Positions 43,728 to 52,583 of a stretch of 64,000 nucleotides of DNA are shown piece after piece. The notes beneath the pieces are model-generated. The model was not told where the DNA came from, ran no database searches, and saw only the letters and a list, made by a program, of their open reading frames with translations. The position numbers were made by a program, and so were the translations under genes. The first letter of the stretch is position 1; each line of letters opens with the position of its first letter. Source of the DNA: CAZLRH01 sp964562015 (GTDB lineage: Bacteria; Verrucomicrobiota; Verrucomicrobiia; Opitutales; JABDGR01). The stretch is taken from the NCBI GenBank assembly GCA_964562015.1, contig CAZLRH010000005.1, forward strand, positions 124,001 through 188,000, read 5' to 3'.

Positions 43728-45167
43728 TCACACGCTCGCCGTGGCCGGCGCCGGCACTTCCGCCGCCACGGGCTCGACCACCGCGCTCGGCAGCATCGCC
43801 GCGTCCTTCATGCCGTGGATGATTTTTTTGTCCGCCGGGCAAAAGGTCGCCAGCGCGCCGCCCAGCCGGGTCTTGTCATTTTGCACGAGATAGAACGGGC
43901 ACAGCCGCAGGCGGCCTTCCATTTCGTACAACTCGCCTGTCTCGCGGAATACCGGATGCTTGAGGCGCATGGGCTTCCGGTAGTCCTGCAAAATATGCAG
44001 CGTGCGCGGGGCCATTTCGGCTGCGCGGCGCAGCGCCGCCAGCCATTGGTCGCGCGACACGTCGCTGCCGAACACCACGGACCGCGCGCCCCACGCCGTC
44101 TCGTGAAAACCGCTGGCCTTCAGGATGAGGTTGCGCTCCTTTTGCGACGCCTCCGCCAGTTGGTCCCAGCGGTGGATGGGCTTGCCCCCGACCCACGGCG
44201 CATCGAGCACCGCGTTCGGCGGCAGTTCCACCGGGTCCACCACCCACGAGTGGGGCACGAGTTTTTTTAAAATCGGCCAGGCCCCGCGCGGCAGGTTCTC
44301 CCGCCAAAAATCCTCCAGCAGCGGGTGATGCAGGAGCGCGAGATTCAATTTCTCCTCCTGAAACGGGCGCATCGGCGGGGTGACCACCACTTCGCCGGCC
44401 TCCGCCGCCGCGAGGATGAATTCCGCCGTCCGCACATTCGCGAGATCAAACAATTCAAAAAACCGGTACAGCACGTCAATCTGCTCGGGGTTGCCGTCCA
44501 CCGGCGCGCACAGCGTCGGCCCCAGCGGCATGATTTCCGAGGGATGCAGCACATGCACGCGCCGCCCGCGCTCCCGCAGCCGTGCCGCCAGCCAGGTGAA
44601 TTCCGGCAGATACGTCGCGGCCTCGTCGCTGACCACAATTGCAATCAGCGGCTGCTCCTTGCCCGGCGCGAGGGCCGCCAGCGCGTTGTAATAGTCGTCC
44701 AGCAGCAAATCCTTGGCACCCAGCACGCGCGCGTCGTCGCGGTCGTAGAGCCGGTTCAAAAACGCCGTCAGCCCCAGGCCGCCGGGCACGGCGTCAATTT
44801 CCGTCAACGCAAATCCGTCCTCGGTCAGCAGTAAATCCGGGCGCAGCACCACGGGAAATTTGTTCTTCGCGCTCGCATGGCGCTGGTGGTCGATCAGGCG
44901 CTGCGGTTTGCCGCGGTCGAGGTAGCCCGCCACCCACGGCGCGAGCAATTCGCGATTGCGCAGCAGATTTTTGTTCTGCCACGAGCGCGTGTAGAGCAAT
45001 TCCAGCGCCTTGAAAAACGCCAGGCACGTCTCGCCGATGCGCTCCAGCTCCGTCACCTGCGCGGGCGCCAACGGCCACGCCGACGGCGACAGCCGCCAGG
45101 TTTTATCCTGAAACAGCGGCTGGCGCGCGAAGGCCTCGCGCAGGTGGACGTAGTCGGGCAGGGACAT
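43728..45167 (-). CDS. ATP-grasp-like protein (glutathione-synthetase type), tentative
   Basis: This 479-residue protein begins MSLPDYVHLREAFARQPLFQ. The region KNKFPVVLRPDLLLTEDG with FALTEIDAVPGGLGLTAFLNRLY resembles ATP-grasp carboxylate-amine ligases. Later come RNLILKASGFHETAWGARSV and the C-terminal block VFRETGELYEMEGRLRLCPF. I see no perfectly canonical metal-binding triad, so I treat the assignment as an inference. Possible substrates are peptides or polyamines. The last 20 residues are Pro/Ala-rich. The start is chosen at 45167; a 60-residue in-frame extension upstream would cross a repeat-rich region. Confidence 0.6.
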   Translation of the reverse strand: MSLPDYVHLREAFARQPLFQDKTWRLSPSAWPLAPAQVTELERIGETCLAFFKALELLYTRSWQNKNLLRNRELLAPWVAGYLDRGKPQRLIDHQRHASAKNKFPVVLRPDLLLTEDGFALTEIDAVPGGLGLTAFLNRLYDRDDARVLGAKDLLLDDYYNALAALAPGKEQPLIAIVVSDEAATYLPEFTWLAARLRERGRRVHVLHPSEIMPLGPTLCAPVDGNPEQIDVLYRFFELFDLANVRTAEFILAAAEAGEVVVTPPMRPFQEEKLNLALLHHPLLEDFWRENLPRGAWPILKKLVPHSWVVDPVELPPNAVLDAPWVGGKPIHRWDQLAEASQKERNLILKASGFHETAWGARSVVFGSDVSRDQWLAALRRAAEMAPRTLHILQDYRKPMRLKHPVFRETGELYEMEGRLRLCPFYLVQNDKTRLGGALATFCPADKKIIHGMKDAAMLPSAVVEPVAAEVPAPATASV

Positions 45168-45512
45168 GGTCAGCCGCGAAAGTAGACGCAAACCCCCGCC
45201 CGCGCAAGCGCGGGTATGCGACATTTTTGCGGCGGGCCTGCCGACAATTCTGAGACCTTCTTCCTCACCTGGAAATCTCGCCCCTGGAAATATCGCACCT
45301 GATTTTTTTCGGTTAGCGAGGCCATGCTTTGCGAAGGGTAGGGACACCTCTCCGAGGCGTCCGCTCTGGACCAGTTTGATTTTTCGCTGAAAGCCTTGGG
45401 CACGGGCAATTTTTCGGACGCCTCGGAGAGGCGTCCCTACCTCTGACTATTCCCGCTTTCTTCTCCTACCCCCTGCTTTCCACCTTCTACATTCTACCTT
45501 CCTTCCTTCCCC
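45168..45512. repeat. Spacer with a CGCCTCTCCGAGGCG-type element
   Basis: At 45337-45441 two 27-bp arms, GGTAGGGACACCTCTCCGAG (continuing GCGTCCG) and its reverse complement, have one mismatch and are separated by 51 bases. Each arm is itself a small hairpin, GACGCCTC-TCC-GAGGCGTC. Single arms occur at 22701-22726 and 43522-43548. I see no gene in the spacer. Confidence 0.8.
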
Positions 45513-45743
45513 TCATCCCCGTTTCCGCCACATCCGCACCACGATGATATACACCACTGCCGTCGTGAAAAACTCCGCCGGGATCAACATGGCAGCCAGC
45601 ATCTTGTTCGGCAGAAAAAGCACATAACACACGCTCGCAATCACCGCCATCGCCGTCAGTGCCACGGCCAGGCCCAGCTCGCGATTGCGCAGCTTCTGCG
45701 CGCTCTGTCGGGAGATATCGTCTTCAAAAGGCATGGCTGACAT
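45513..45743 (-). CDS. Small two-helix membrane protein
   Basis: This 76-residue protein has a charged start (MPFEDDISRQSAQKLRNREL), two membrane helices (about residues 26-46 and 52-70) and a positively charged end, RMWRKRG. Its start touches the stop of the next upstream gene (45744-46187), so the two are probably one operon. The family is unknown. Confidence 0.65.
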   Translation of the reverse strand: MSAMPFEDDISRQSAQKLRNRELGLAVALTAMAVIASVCYVLFLPNKMLAAMLIPAEFFTTAVVYIIVVRMWRKRG

Positions 45744-46187
45744 TCAGCGTCTTTTCGCGGAAAAGCCAAGCGCCAAAACCATGGTGCCAAGTGCGGTAAT
45801 TAGGGCAGCCGTTGCGCCCAAAAACATACATTCTAGATACCGCATGAGGGCCGGCCCGCTAAAGTCCAAGCCAAAGCCGACCAGGGAGGCAATCAACGCG
45901 ACATAGGCGCCGACTCCGGTAGAAATGAAAACGGTTTTCCAAGACTGGGGCCTATGCCCGCTGAAAAATGCGACTTCCATCGTGGTCATGTAGGCTGCAC
46001 CGCCCAACCAGAAATATGCATCTGCTCTCGAAAAAAGGGCTCTCCACGCTGACCACGAATCGAGCCCGAAACTGAGGGGTGTATTGTCGGCTAAGTGCTC
46101 CAGCCAACTGGCTAGAAATGAAAGCATGCACAAGCTGAATGTCGTTGGCACCAGGACCTCCCATAGCATTCTGAGGGCACGTTGCAT
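45744..46187 (-). CDS. Four-helix membrane protein of unknown function
   Basis: This 147-residue protein has four predicted helices (about residues 10-30, 58-78, 86-108 and 115-140). It begins MQRALRMLWEVLVPTTF. No signature is recognised. The stop lies against the start of the 76-residue protein, giving a coupled pair. Confidence 0.65.
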   Translation of the reverse strand: MQRALRMLWEVLVPTTFSLCMLSFLASWLEHLADNTPLSFGLDSWSAWRALFSRADAYFWLGGAAYMTTMEVAFFSGHRPQSWKTVFISTGVGAYVALIASLVGFGLDFSGPALMRYLECMFLGATAALITALGTMVLALGFSAKRR

Positions 46188-46204
46188 GGCCGCTTAGTCG
46201 TGAA

Positions 46205-47908
46205 TCAAACGGTCAAACCATTCCCCAATATCTTAAACCCATAAACATAGTCGCCGACTTTCTGCTCGGGCAACGTGATTTTTAAGCCCCCGGCGTCGCG
46301 GGTAAACTTCAGCGGCTCGGCCAGCCCCAGCATTTCCACCCGCTCGACTTTTCCGGGGGCGGTGGGCGCGCCTTCCGCCAGCGACTGGATGGTCAAATTG
46401 CCGTCGGCGGGCCAGCCCATGGCGTAGGCGTAAAGCGTGCCGCCTTTTTGGGTGAAACGAATATCCTGCGCGGAGTAGCGCGTGCGGCCTTCGTTAAACC
46501 CTTGGGCGCGCACCGCCGGGCCGGCGTTGGGCGCGGTGGTCGGGCCTTCGCCGTAAACCTTCCACGGGCGCGACGCGTAGATGCCCTCGTTGTTCCGGTC
46601 CATCCACGTCGTGAAATCGGCCAGAAACTTCAGCTCGTCCGCATCGGGCTCGCCGCTGCCGGGCAACGGAATGTTGAGCTGCAAATTGCCGTTCTTGCTG
46701 ACGTTGTCCACCAGCGTGTGCGCCACCGTGTCGGCGGTCTTGTAGGTGTGCCGGTCGAAGATGCTGCGCTTGTAATGCCAATCGCCGATGCAGGTGTCCG
46801 TCTGCCACGGCTGCGGGAGCATTTCGTTTGGCGAACCGCGCTCGTAGTCCCACACCATGCACTTGCGATAAAGTTCGTTGGACAACACCTTGCCGGTGAT
46901 GACGCCCTCGAGCCGGCCGGATTTCTTGATGCTCGAATTGTACAAGTGCGCGGCGATGCGCAGGCCCACGTCGCTGATGGGATACATCGGCAAAATCGTG
47001 TCGTCGAAATAAACCAGGTCGGGACTGTGTTGATCAATCAAATCCACGGTGCGCCGGTAGAATTTCTCGCTGTAGGCGGGCGGCGGCAGCGTGATGATGC
47101 CGGTGTCCGGCCAATCCCAGAATTGCGAGGTGTTGGTGGATGTGCCGGGCTGGTGCCTCTGCGCATAAAGTTCCTGCGGGTCGAGCCCCTCCCACCATTG
47201 ACCCTGGCCCGCGTCCTTGGTCAGGTTGCCGTCGTACGGCACGCCCGCGAATTCCCCGGCGCGGTCCGCGCCCTGGGAGGGTTCATACCAACTCCAGGCA
47301 TGGGCGGCGTGGATGCTCACCGCGAAGCGCAGGCCGGCGGCGCGGGCGGCCTTCGCCCAGCCGCCGACGAGATCCTTTTTCGGGCCCACCGCCACGGCAT
47401 TCCACGGCTGGTATTTCGAGGCCCACAAATCGAGGTTGTCGTGGTGGTTCGCCAGCGCGCAAAAATATTTCGCCCCCGCGCGCTTATAGAGGGCGATTAG
47501 TTTTTCCGGCTCCCATTTATCCGCCTTCCACGTGTGGATAACTTCCTTGAAACCGGCTTTCGAGGGATGGCCGTAAGTCTTGACGTGAAAATCGTAATCG
47601 TGGCTCGAATCGGCGGGCATGTACATCTTGCGCGCGTACCAATCGCCCTGCTCGGGCTGGCATTGCGGGCCCCAGTGCGCCCAGATGCCGAATTTCGCGT
47701 CCCGAAACCAGTCCGGCGTCTGGTAGGTGGCGAGCGATTCCCACGTCGGCTGAAACGGTCCCGCCGCGTACGGCAGGTTGCTCGAGGGCGGGGCGACGGG
47801 CGCGGCCTCGGCCGCGGCCCGCGCGAGGTTGGCAAAACGCGGACCAGCCAGGCCGGCGGCGGCGGCGAGGGTGGTGCGTTGCAGGAACCGGCGGCGCGAG
47901 AGGGGCAT
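46205..47908 (-). CDS. Alpha-L-fucosidase, glycoside hydrolase family 29
   Basis: This 567-residue exported enzyme should release alpha-linked L-fucose from glycans. The N-terminus has a twin-arginine signal, SRRRFLQRTTLAAAAGLAGP. The catalytic TIM barrel has AKFGIWAHWGPQ, GAKYFCALANHHDNLDLW and AAGLRFAVSIHAAHAW. LVYFDDTILPMY carries the nucleophile Asp region. A C-terminal beta-sandwich follows (TRYSAQDIRFTQKGGTLYAY). The start is taken as ATG 47908; TTG 47914 lies two codons upstream. Verrucomicrobial relatives often carry many fucosidases for algal or mucin polysaccharides. This one stands alone without a sulfatase neighbour. Confidence 0.88.
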   Translation of the reverse strand: MPLSRRRFLQRTTLAAAAGLAGPRFANLARAAAEAAPVAPPSSNLPYAAGPFQPTWESLATYQTPDWFRDAKFGIWAHWGPQCQPEQGDWYARKMYMPADSSHDYDFHVKTYGHPSKAGFKEVIHTWKADKWEPEKLIALYKRAGAKYFCALANHHDNLDLWASKYQPWNAVAVGPKKDLVGGWAKAARAAGLRFAVSIHAAHAWSWYEPSQGADRAGEFAGVPYDGNLTKDAGQGQWWEGLDPQELYAQRHQPGTSTNTSQFWDWPDTGIITLPPPAYSEKFYRRTVDLIDQHSPDLVYFDDTILPMYPISDVGLRIAAHLYNSSIKKSGRLEGVITGKVLSNELYRKCMVWDYERGSPNEMLPQPWQTDTCIGDWHYKRSIFDRHTYKTADTVAHTLVDNVSKNGNLQLNIPLPGSGEPDADELKFLADFTTWMDRNNEGIYASRPWKVYGEGPTTAPNAGPAVRAQGFNEGRTRYSAQDIRFTQKGGTLYAYAMGWPADGNLTIQSLAEGAPTAPGKVERVEMLGLAEPLKFTRDAGGLKITLPEQKVGDYVYGFKILGNGLTV

Positions 47909-48165
47909 GGGCAAGGACGGGGTGGGAAGCGGGCTGGGGCTGACAACAGAGTTGGTCTGAAAACAGGGTGGGGCGGAAAGTAGGGTGGGGCGGGAAGGCG
48001 TAATGATGAATTAAGCTTATAGAATTATGAAGGGAAAAATGCGGAAATATTCCCCTGCTCAACGTCGCGGCTGCGGGAGGTGGAGAGGGCGCGCCGCGCA
48101 CGCTTCTCCATCAGCATAAACGCGCCCGGAGGTCGCGTTCCACCGTTGCAAGGTGACTGGGCTAG

Positions 48166-48924
48166 TTATTTCCCGCGGCCGTCTAGGTTCTTTACCTGAG
48201 CCCACAATTTACCAGAACTGGGAATGGCTTGGCCCCAGTCAGCCGTCATAGTGCCAGGATTGCGATTGGTGGGATAAACGGTCAGTCCCCTTTCTTTTGG
48301 AGCAGTGGAGAGCTGATCGAACCATTCCACATGGCCATCGAGAAAAGCGATATGGCCACCTCGGCCATCCCAAGGGGAGGCTTCAGACCATTTGCCATTA
48401 TGCTGGAGTCCATAGGTCCAAAGCAGAGGTGTTGTGGAGGTTGGAGCCTCGAGGGGAAGGCCGATTACGAACGTCCAGCTTTTTGTGAGGTTGGCAAAAT
48501 CCTTGGTTACCACGGTCGCTGCTTGGATATTTCCGGAAATGACTAGACGAGGGATTTCTGCCCCGGCGAGAGCATCATCGGAGCTTATAAACCAAACCTT
48601 GGCGTCATTTAATCCGGCCTTCTGCGCGAGGATGAAAGCCACATCGTTGATGTCATGAGCTGTACCAGTGAAACGGGTTCCGGTTTGGTTTTGTTGTGGC
48701 GTGCTGATGGCGGCCTTCGTCGCCAGCGTGTATGCGGCATAACCCATCGCGATCCGGCTTGCATTGCCAGCAGCCCACGATTTTTTAGCGTTTGCCACGA
48801 GTATGTTGCTCTTGGGGATTAGAACAAACAGCAAAACAGTGATAATAACTGTGGTGACGACAATGCCCTTCAGGAGCCCACGATAGACAAAACCTGAAAC
48901 TAGCGGGCCTTTATGATTATCCAT
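48166..48924 (-). CDS. Pseudopilin-like protein with an H-X9-DG motif
   Basis: This 252-residue protein has one N-terminal membrane helix (about residues 17-38, GLLKGIVVTTVIITVLLFVLI). A periplasmic part follows that ends in the H-X9-DG type stretch GGHIAFLDGHVEWFDQLS. That C-terminal block is typical of the large family of planctomycete and verrucomicrobial type II secretion/pilin-like proteins. The usual prepilin peptidase site (GFTLIE-type) is absent. The N-terminus is MDNHKGPLVSGFVYRG, and the helix lacks the conserved Glu. It may be a non-processed, membrane-anchored relative. The neighbours do not explain its role. Confidence 0.7.
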   Translation of the reverse strand: MDNHKGPLVSGFVYRGLLKGIVVTTVIITVLLFVLIPKSNILVANAKKSWAAGNASRIAMGYAAYTLATKAAISTPQQNQTGTRFTGTAHDINDVAFILAQKAGLNDAKVWFISSDDALAGAEIPRLVISGNIQAATVVTKDFANLTKSWTFVIGLPLEAPTSTTPLLWTYGLQHNGKWSEASPWDGRGGHIAFLDGHVEWFDQLSTAPKERGLTVYPTNRNPGTMTADWGQAIPSSGKLWAQVKNLDGRGK

Positions 48925-48972
48925 GACAGGGCAAGGATATCACTTGGAGATCAGAAATTCCTTGGTCATTAT

Positions 48973-50119
48973 TTACTCCTCCATCTTAATTTCCTTGTTC
49001 CGTTTCAGCGGGCAGCCGGCGCGCAGCCAGGCGTTGATGAACCCGTCCAGGTCGCCGTCCATCACGGCCTGAATATTGCCGGTCTCGAAGCCGGTGCGCA
49101 GGTCCTTCACGAGTTGGTACGGCTGGAAAACATAACTGCGAATTTGGTGGCCCCAGCCGATGTCGCCTTTCTCGCCGTAAAAACGCTCCATCTCCGCGCG
49201 CTTTTCATCCTGAATTTTTTCATAGAGCCGGGATTTGAGCGTCTTCATCGCGCGCTCCTTGTTCTTGTGCTGCGAACGCTCCGTCTGGCAAGTGACCACG
49301 AGATTCGACGGCACGTGCGTGATGCGGATGGCCGATTCGGTTTTGTTGACGTGCTGGCCGCCCTTGCCGCTTGAGCGAAAGGTGTCGATGCGCAGGTCCG
49401 CCTCGTTGAGCTCCAGGTCCACGTCGTCCTCGATTTCCGCGATGACATCCACCGCCGCAAACGACGTATGCCGCCGCTTGTTTGCGTCAAACGGGCTGAT
49501 GCGCACGAGCCGGTGGACGCCGCGCTCGGCTTTCGCGTAGCCGTACGCGTGCGGGCCGACGATGCGAAAAGTCGCGCGCGACAACCCGGCCTCTTCTCCC
49601 GGCGCCAGGTCTTCCACCTCCACCGTAAAACCCCGCCGCTCGGCCCACCGCATGTACATGCGCAGCATCATTTCCGCCCAGTCGCACGATTCCGTGCCGC
49701 CCGCGCCGGCGTGCACCGTCACGATGGCGTTCGATTTGTCATGCGGGCCGCGCAGAAAGGACTCGATCTCCAACTGGTCGAGCTCCTTCAACAAGGTGCC
49801 CGACGTTGCGGCCGTCTCGACCGCATAAGTCCCAACCGAGGCCTCATCGCCTTCCTCGACCAGCTCGACCATCGTTTGCAAATCCTCCAGCCGCGCGCGA
49901 AAATTCACCAGCGGGGTGTACACATTCTTCAGCAAATTCGCCTCGCCGATGACCTTGCGGGCCTCCTCCGGCCGGTCCCAAAAACCCGGCTCGGCCATCT
50001 TCAGTTCGAGGGCGGCCGCGGCCTTTTGCTTCGCCTCGACGTCAAAGAAACCTCCACAAATAGCCGGCGCGGCGGTGGAGTTCTTCAAGCTGCTGGCGGA
50101 CTTCGGGGGCGAGTTGCAT
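48973..50119 (-). CDS. prfB: Peptide chain release factor 2 with programmed +1 frameshift
   Basis: RF2 ends translation at UGA and UAA. The catalytic motif GSSGKGGQHVNKT and the SPF-type stop-recognition region (RISPFDANKRRHTSF) are seen. Translation starts at ATG 50117-50119, reads 25 codons ending LWRFL, and meets an in-frame TGA at 50042-50044. Slipping +1 at CTT-TGA-C continues as DVEAKQKAAAALELKM. The internal Shine-Dalgarno-like GGAGG just before TTTCTTTGAC is the classic regulatory arrangement. The full protein is about 381 residues. An unshifted TTG start could be drawn in the second frame at 50088 but is not needed. Confidence 0.93.
50041..50056 (-). promoter_or_regulatory. prfB programmed +1 frameshift site
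   Basis: On the coding strand the segment reads TGGAGGTTTCTTTGAC. GGAGG acts as the upstream stimulator, CTT is the slippery codon and TGA is the in-frame stop. At low RF2 levels the ribosome pauses at TGA and shifts, so RF2 regulates its own synthesis. Confidence 0.92.
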
Positions 50120-50280
50120 GGGTGTTAAGAAAAGAGTTTTGGACAGAATGAACAGAATTTACAAAAGGGGAAAGAGAAGAGTTTAATCGAAGCCAACGTT
50201 ATCTAGCCTCCTTCTGCTCCGGCCTCAGTTCTTCCAATTCCCCCAAATTCCGTTAATTCGGTCAAAAAAAAAAATTCCCC

Positions 50281-51015
50281 TCAGATCTGATAATCCCCGC
50301 GCTCGTTCTGCTCGTGCAGGCCGCATTCGCGTTTGACGCCGTTGAAGCGCGTCTGCTCCGCCGTCAAGTCCGCCGTCAGCGGCTTGCTGCTGTGCACGTC
50401 GCCCACGGACACGTACCCCTTTTCCCACAACGGATGTTGCGGCAAATCGTGCGCGACCATGTACCGGTAAACGTCGCGATCGGTCCAGTCCACGATGGGA
50501 TGGATTTTGTAAACCAGTTTTTGCAGGCGCGCGACATTCAGCCGCTCGCGGGTGGACGCCTGCACGCGCCGCAATCCGGTCATCCATGCATGCGCGCCCA
50601 GCTCCTTCATGGCCCGGTTCATCGGCTCGACCTTGTTGATGAAATTGTACTTTTCAAGGCCCTCCGGCCCCTGTTCCCATAAACGCCCGTGCAGCGCCTC
50701 CTGCCGCGCGGGGGTGATGAGCGGATGATAGGTCTTGAGATTCAGGTTGAGCAATTTCCGCAACTGTTCGGCATACTGGTAGGTCTCGGGGAAAAGGTAA
50801 CCCGTGTCCACCAGCACCACCGGAATCTCCGGCGCCTGTCGCGTCACCAGATGCAGCATGACCGCGGACTGGATGCCGAAACTGGTGCTCAACACCAGCT
50901 TATCGCCATAAAACTCAATCGCCCAGCGCACCCGCTCCTCCGCCGACAATTGTTCCAGCCGCTCGTTTTCCACGGGCAGGATTCCAGCCACCGGTTCGAT
51001 TACCATCGTACTCAT
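50281..51015 (-). CDS. cysH: Phosphoadenylyl-sulfate reductase
   Basis: CysH reduces PAPS to sulfite with thioredoxin in assimilatory sulfate reduction. The 244-residue protein has the PP-loop opening KLVLSTSFGIQSAVMLHL, VDTGYLFPETYQYAEQL and TGLRRVQASTRERLNV. The C-terminal redox motif ECGLH is present. It lacks the paired CysCys motifs of the APS reductase branch, so the PAPS form is favoured. The start ATG 51013-51015 has AAAGG nearby. A palindrome lies directly upstream. An A-run on the plus strand, which is a T-run on the coding strand, lies at about 50263-50273 after the stop. Confidence 0.92.
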   Translation of the reverse strand: MSTMVIEPVAGILPVENERLEQLSAEERVRWAIEFYGDKLVLSTSFGIQSAVMLHLVTRQAPEIPVVLVDTGYLFPETYQYAEQLRKLLNLNLKTYHPLITPARQEALHGRLWEQGPEGLEKYNFINKVEPMNRAMKELGAHAWMTGLRRVQASTRERLNVARLQKLVYKIHPIVDWTDRDVYRYMVAHDLPQHPLWEKGYVSVGDVHSSKPLTADLTAEQTRFNGVKRECGLHEQNERGDYQI

Positions 51016-51027
51016 TGGCCTTTAATA

Positions 51028-51049
51028 TACTATCTTTGGTAAGATAGTA
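51028..51049 (-). promoter_or_regulatory. Palindromic operator candidate upstream of cysH
   Basis: TACTATCTT-TGGT-AAGATAGTA is a perfect 9-bp inverted repeat with a 4-base centre, beginning 13 bases upstream of the cysH ATG and adjoining the ribosome-binding site. Its form suits a dimeric repressor controlling sulfur assimilation (an Rrf2-type or other regulator, by inference). It could also fold as an RNA hairpin in the 5' leader. Confidence 0.6.
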
Positions 51050-51138
51050 AAGTAAAAATAAGCGCCTGCGCTGGAAGCTTGCAACTGCGAGGAACTTGCG
51101 TAACCTTTAGTCGCTAAAGGTTGATTGAAATCTAGTCT

Positions 51139-52536
51139 ATGAACGAGGTTTTGCCCCAGCTTGAGACCGTCCCGCTGCCGCCTGATTTGGCGGCGGTCGT
51201 GCTGGATTTGGCCCAGCGGATCAAGGCTGCCGGCGGACGCGCCATGCTCGTTGGCGGCTGTGTGCGCGATGCGCTCCTGGGCTTGACCGCCAAGGACGCC
51301 GATCTCGAAGTTTTCGGCGTCGCGCCGGGCGAACTCGAAAAACTGGTCGAGGCCGCATACCCCATCATCATCGTGGGCCGGAGTTTCGGGGTGCTCAAAT
51401 TGCGCGGAATGGAGCTCGATGTTTCCGTCCCGCGCCGCGAACGCAAGACCGGCCCGAAGCACACCGATTTCGCGGTGGATGCCGATCCTACCATGTCGCC
51501 CCGCGAGGCCGCCGCCCGCCGCGATTTCACCATCAACGCCATATCCTGGGACCCGCTCACGCACGAGTTGGTGGACCCCTTTGGCGGTCTGGCTGACTTG
51601 CGCGCAAAATTACTGCGCCACACCACCGCGCGTTTTGCGGAGGACCCGCTGCGCGTTTTGCGCGGCATGCAAATGGCCGCGCGTTTCGAGTTCTCCGTCG
51701 CCCCGGAAACCATCGCGCTATGCGCGACGCTCACCCTGGACGGCCTGTCCACCGAGCGCGTTTTCGAGGAATGGCAAAAACTTCTCGTCAAAGGCCGCCG
51801 CCCCTCGCTCGGACTGAATTTCTTGCGCGAATGCGGCTGGGTGAATTTTTTTCCCGAACTTGCGGCCCTCATCGGCTGCGAGCAGGACGCCGTCTGGCAT
51901 CCCGAGGGCGACGTGTGGATTCACACGCTCCATTGCCTCGACGCCTTTGCCGCGCGCCGCACCGGCGACGCCTGGGAAGACCTCGTCGTCGGTCTCGCCG
52001 TCTTGTGCCATGACCTCGGCAAACCCGCCACGACCAAGCGCGACGAGGCGGACCGCGTGCGCTCGCTCGGCCATGAAGCCGCGGCGGATGAGCCGACGCG
52101 CTCGTTTCTCGCCCGCCTTACGCAGCACAAGGAATTGATCGAAAGCGTGGTGCCGCTCGTGCTGTGCCACATGCGCCCGCGCGAGCTGATGCTCTCCGGT
52201 GCGGGCGAAAGCGCCATCCGCCGCCTCGCCCGCAAAATCGGCCGCATCGACCGCCTCGCGCGCGTGGACGAGGCCGACCGCTGGGGCCGCCCGCCGCTGA
52301 CTCCCGAGGAACCCGGCGCGGGCCAATGGCTCGTCGAACGCGCCGAGAAACTCGCCGTGGCCGACCGCGTGCCCACGCCCTTGGTGCAGGGCCGGCATTT
52401 GATTGCCGCCGGGCTTTCCCCCGGCCCGCGGTTTAAGGAATTGCTCAACGTCTGTTTCGAGGCGCAACTGGACGGGCGCTTCACCGACCTCGCCGGCGGC
52501 CAGGCCTTTCTGGCGGAGTTGCTGGCGAAGAAATAA
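51139..52536 (+). CDS. CCA tRNA nucleotidyltransferase / poly(A) polymerase-type with HD domain
   Basis: This 465-residue class II nucleotidyltransferase has the catalytic opening AMLVGGCVRDALLG followed by KDADLEVFGV, and RRDFTINAISWDP. EDPLRVLRGMQMAARFEF is the usual RNA-binding head region. The HD-type domain shows CHDLGKPATTK and HTLHCLDA. These features fit the CCA-adding enzyme that repairs or completes tRNA 3' ends, although the family also includes poly(A) polymerase, and the two cannot be separated by eye. The start is ATG 51139; the gene is divergent from cysH. Confidence 0.88.
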   Translation: MNEVLPQLETVPLPPDLAAVVLDLAQRIKAAGGRAMLVGGCVRDALLGLTAKDADLEVFGVAPGELEKLVEAAYPIIIVGRSFGVLKLRGMELDVSVPRRERKTGPKHTDFAVDADPTMSPREAAARRDFTINAISWDPLTHELVDPFGGLADLRAKLLRHTTARFAEDPLRVLRGMQMAARFEFSVAPETIALCATLTLDGLSTERVFEEWQKLLVKGRRPSLGLNFLRECGWVNFFPELAALIGCEQDAVWHPEGDVWIHTLHCLDAFAARRTGDAWEDLVVGLAVLCHDLGKPATTKRDEADRVRSLGHEAAADEPTRSFLARLTQHKELIESVVPLVLCHMRPRELMLSGAGESAIRRLARKIGRIDRLARVDEADRWGRPPLTPEEPGAGQWLVERAEKLAVADRVPTPLVQGRHLIAAGLSPGPRFKELLNVCFEAQLDGRFTDLAGGQAFLAELLAKK

Positions 52537-52583
52537 CGGCGCCCAAGCTTGCGTCCGTTGTGTGCTTGCCTTAAAAGAATCCC

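Noticed and set aside
49973..50088. TTG start for prfB in the second frame
   Set aside because: The ATG at 50119 with the 25-codon leader and the TGA shift site explains the gene fully.
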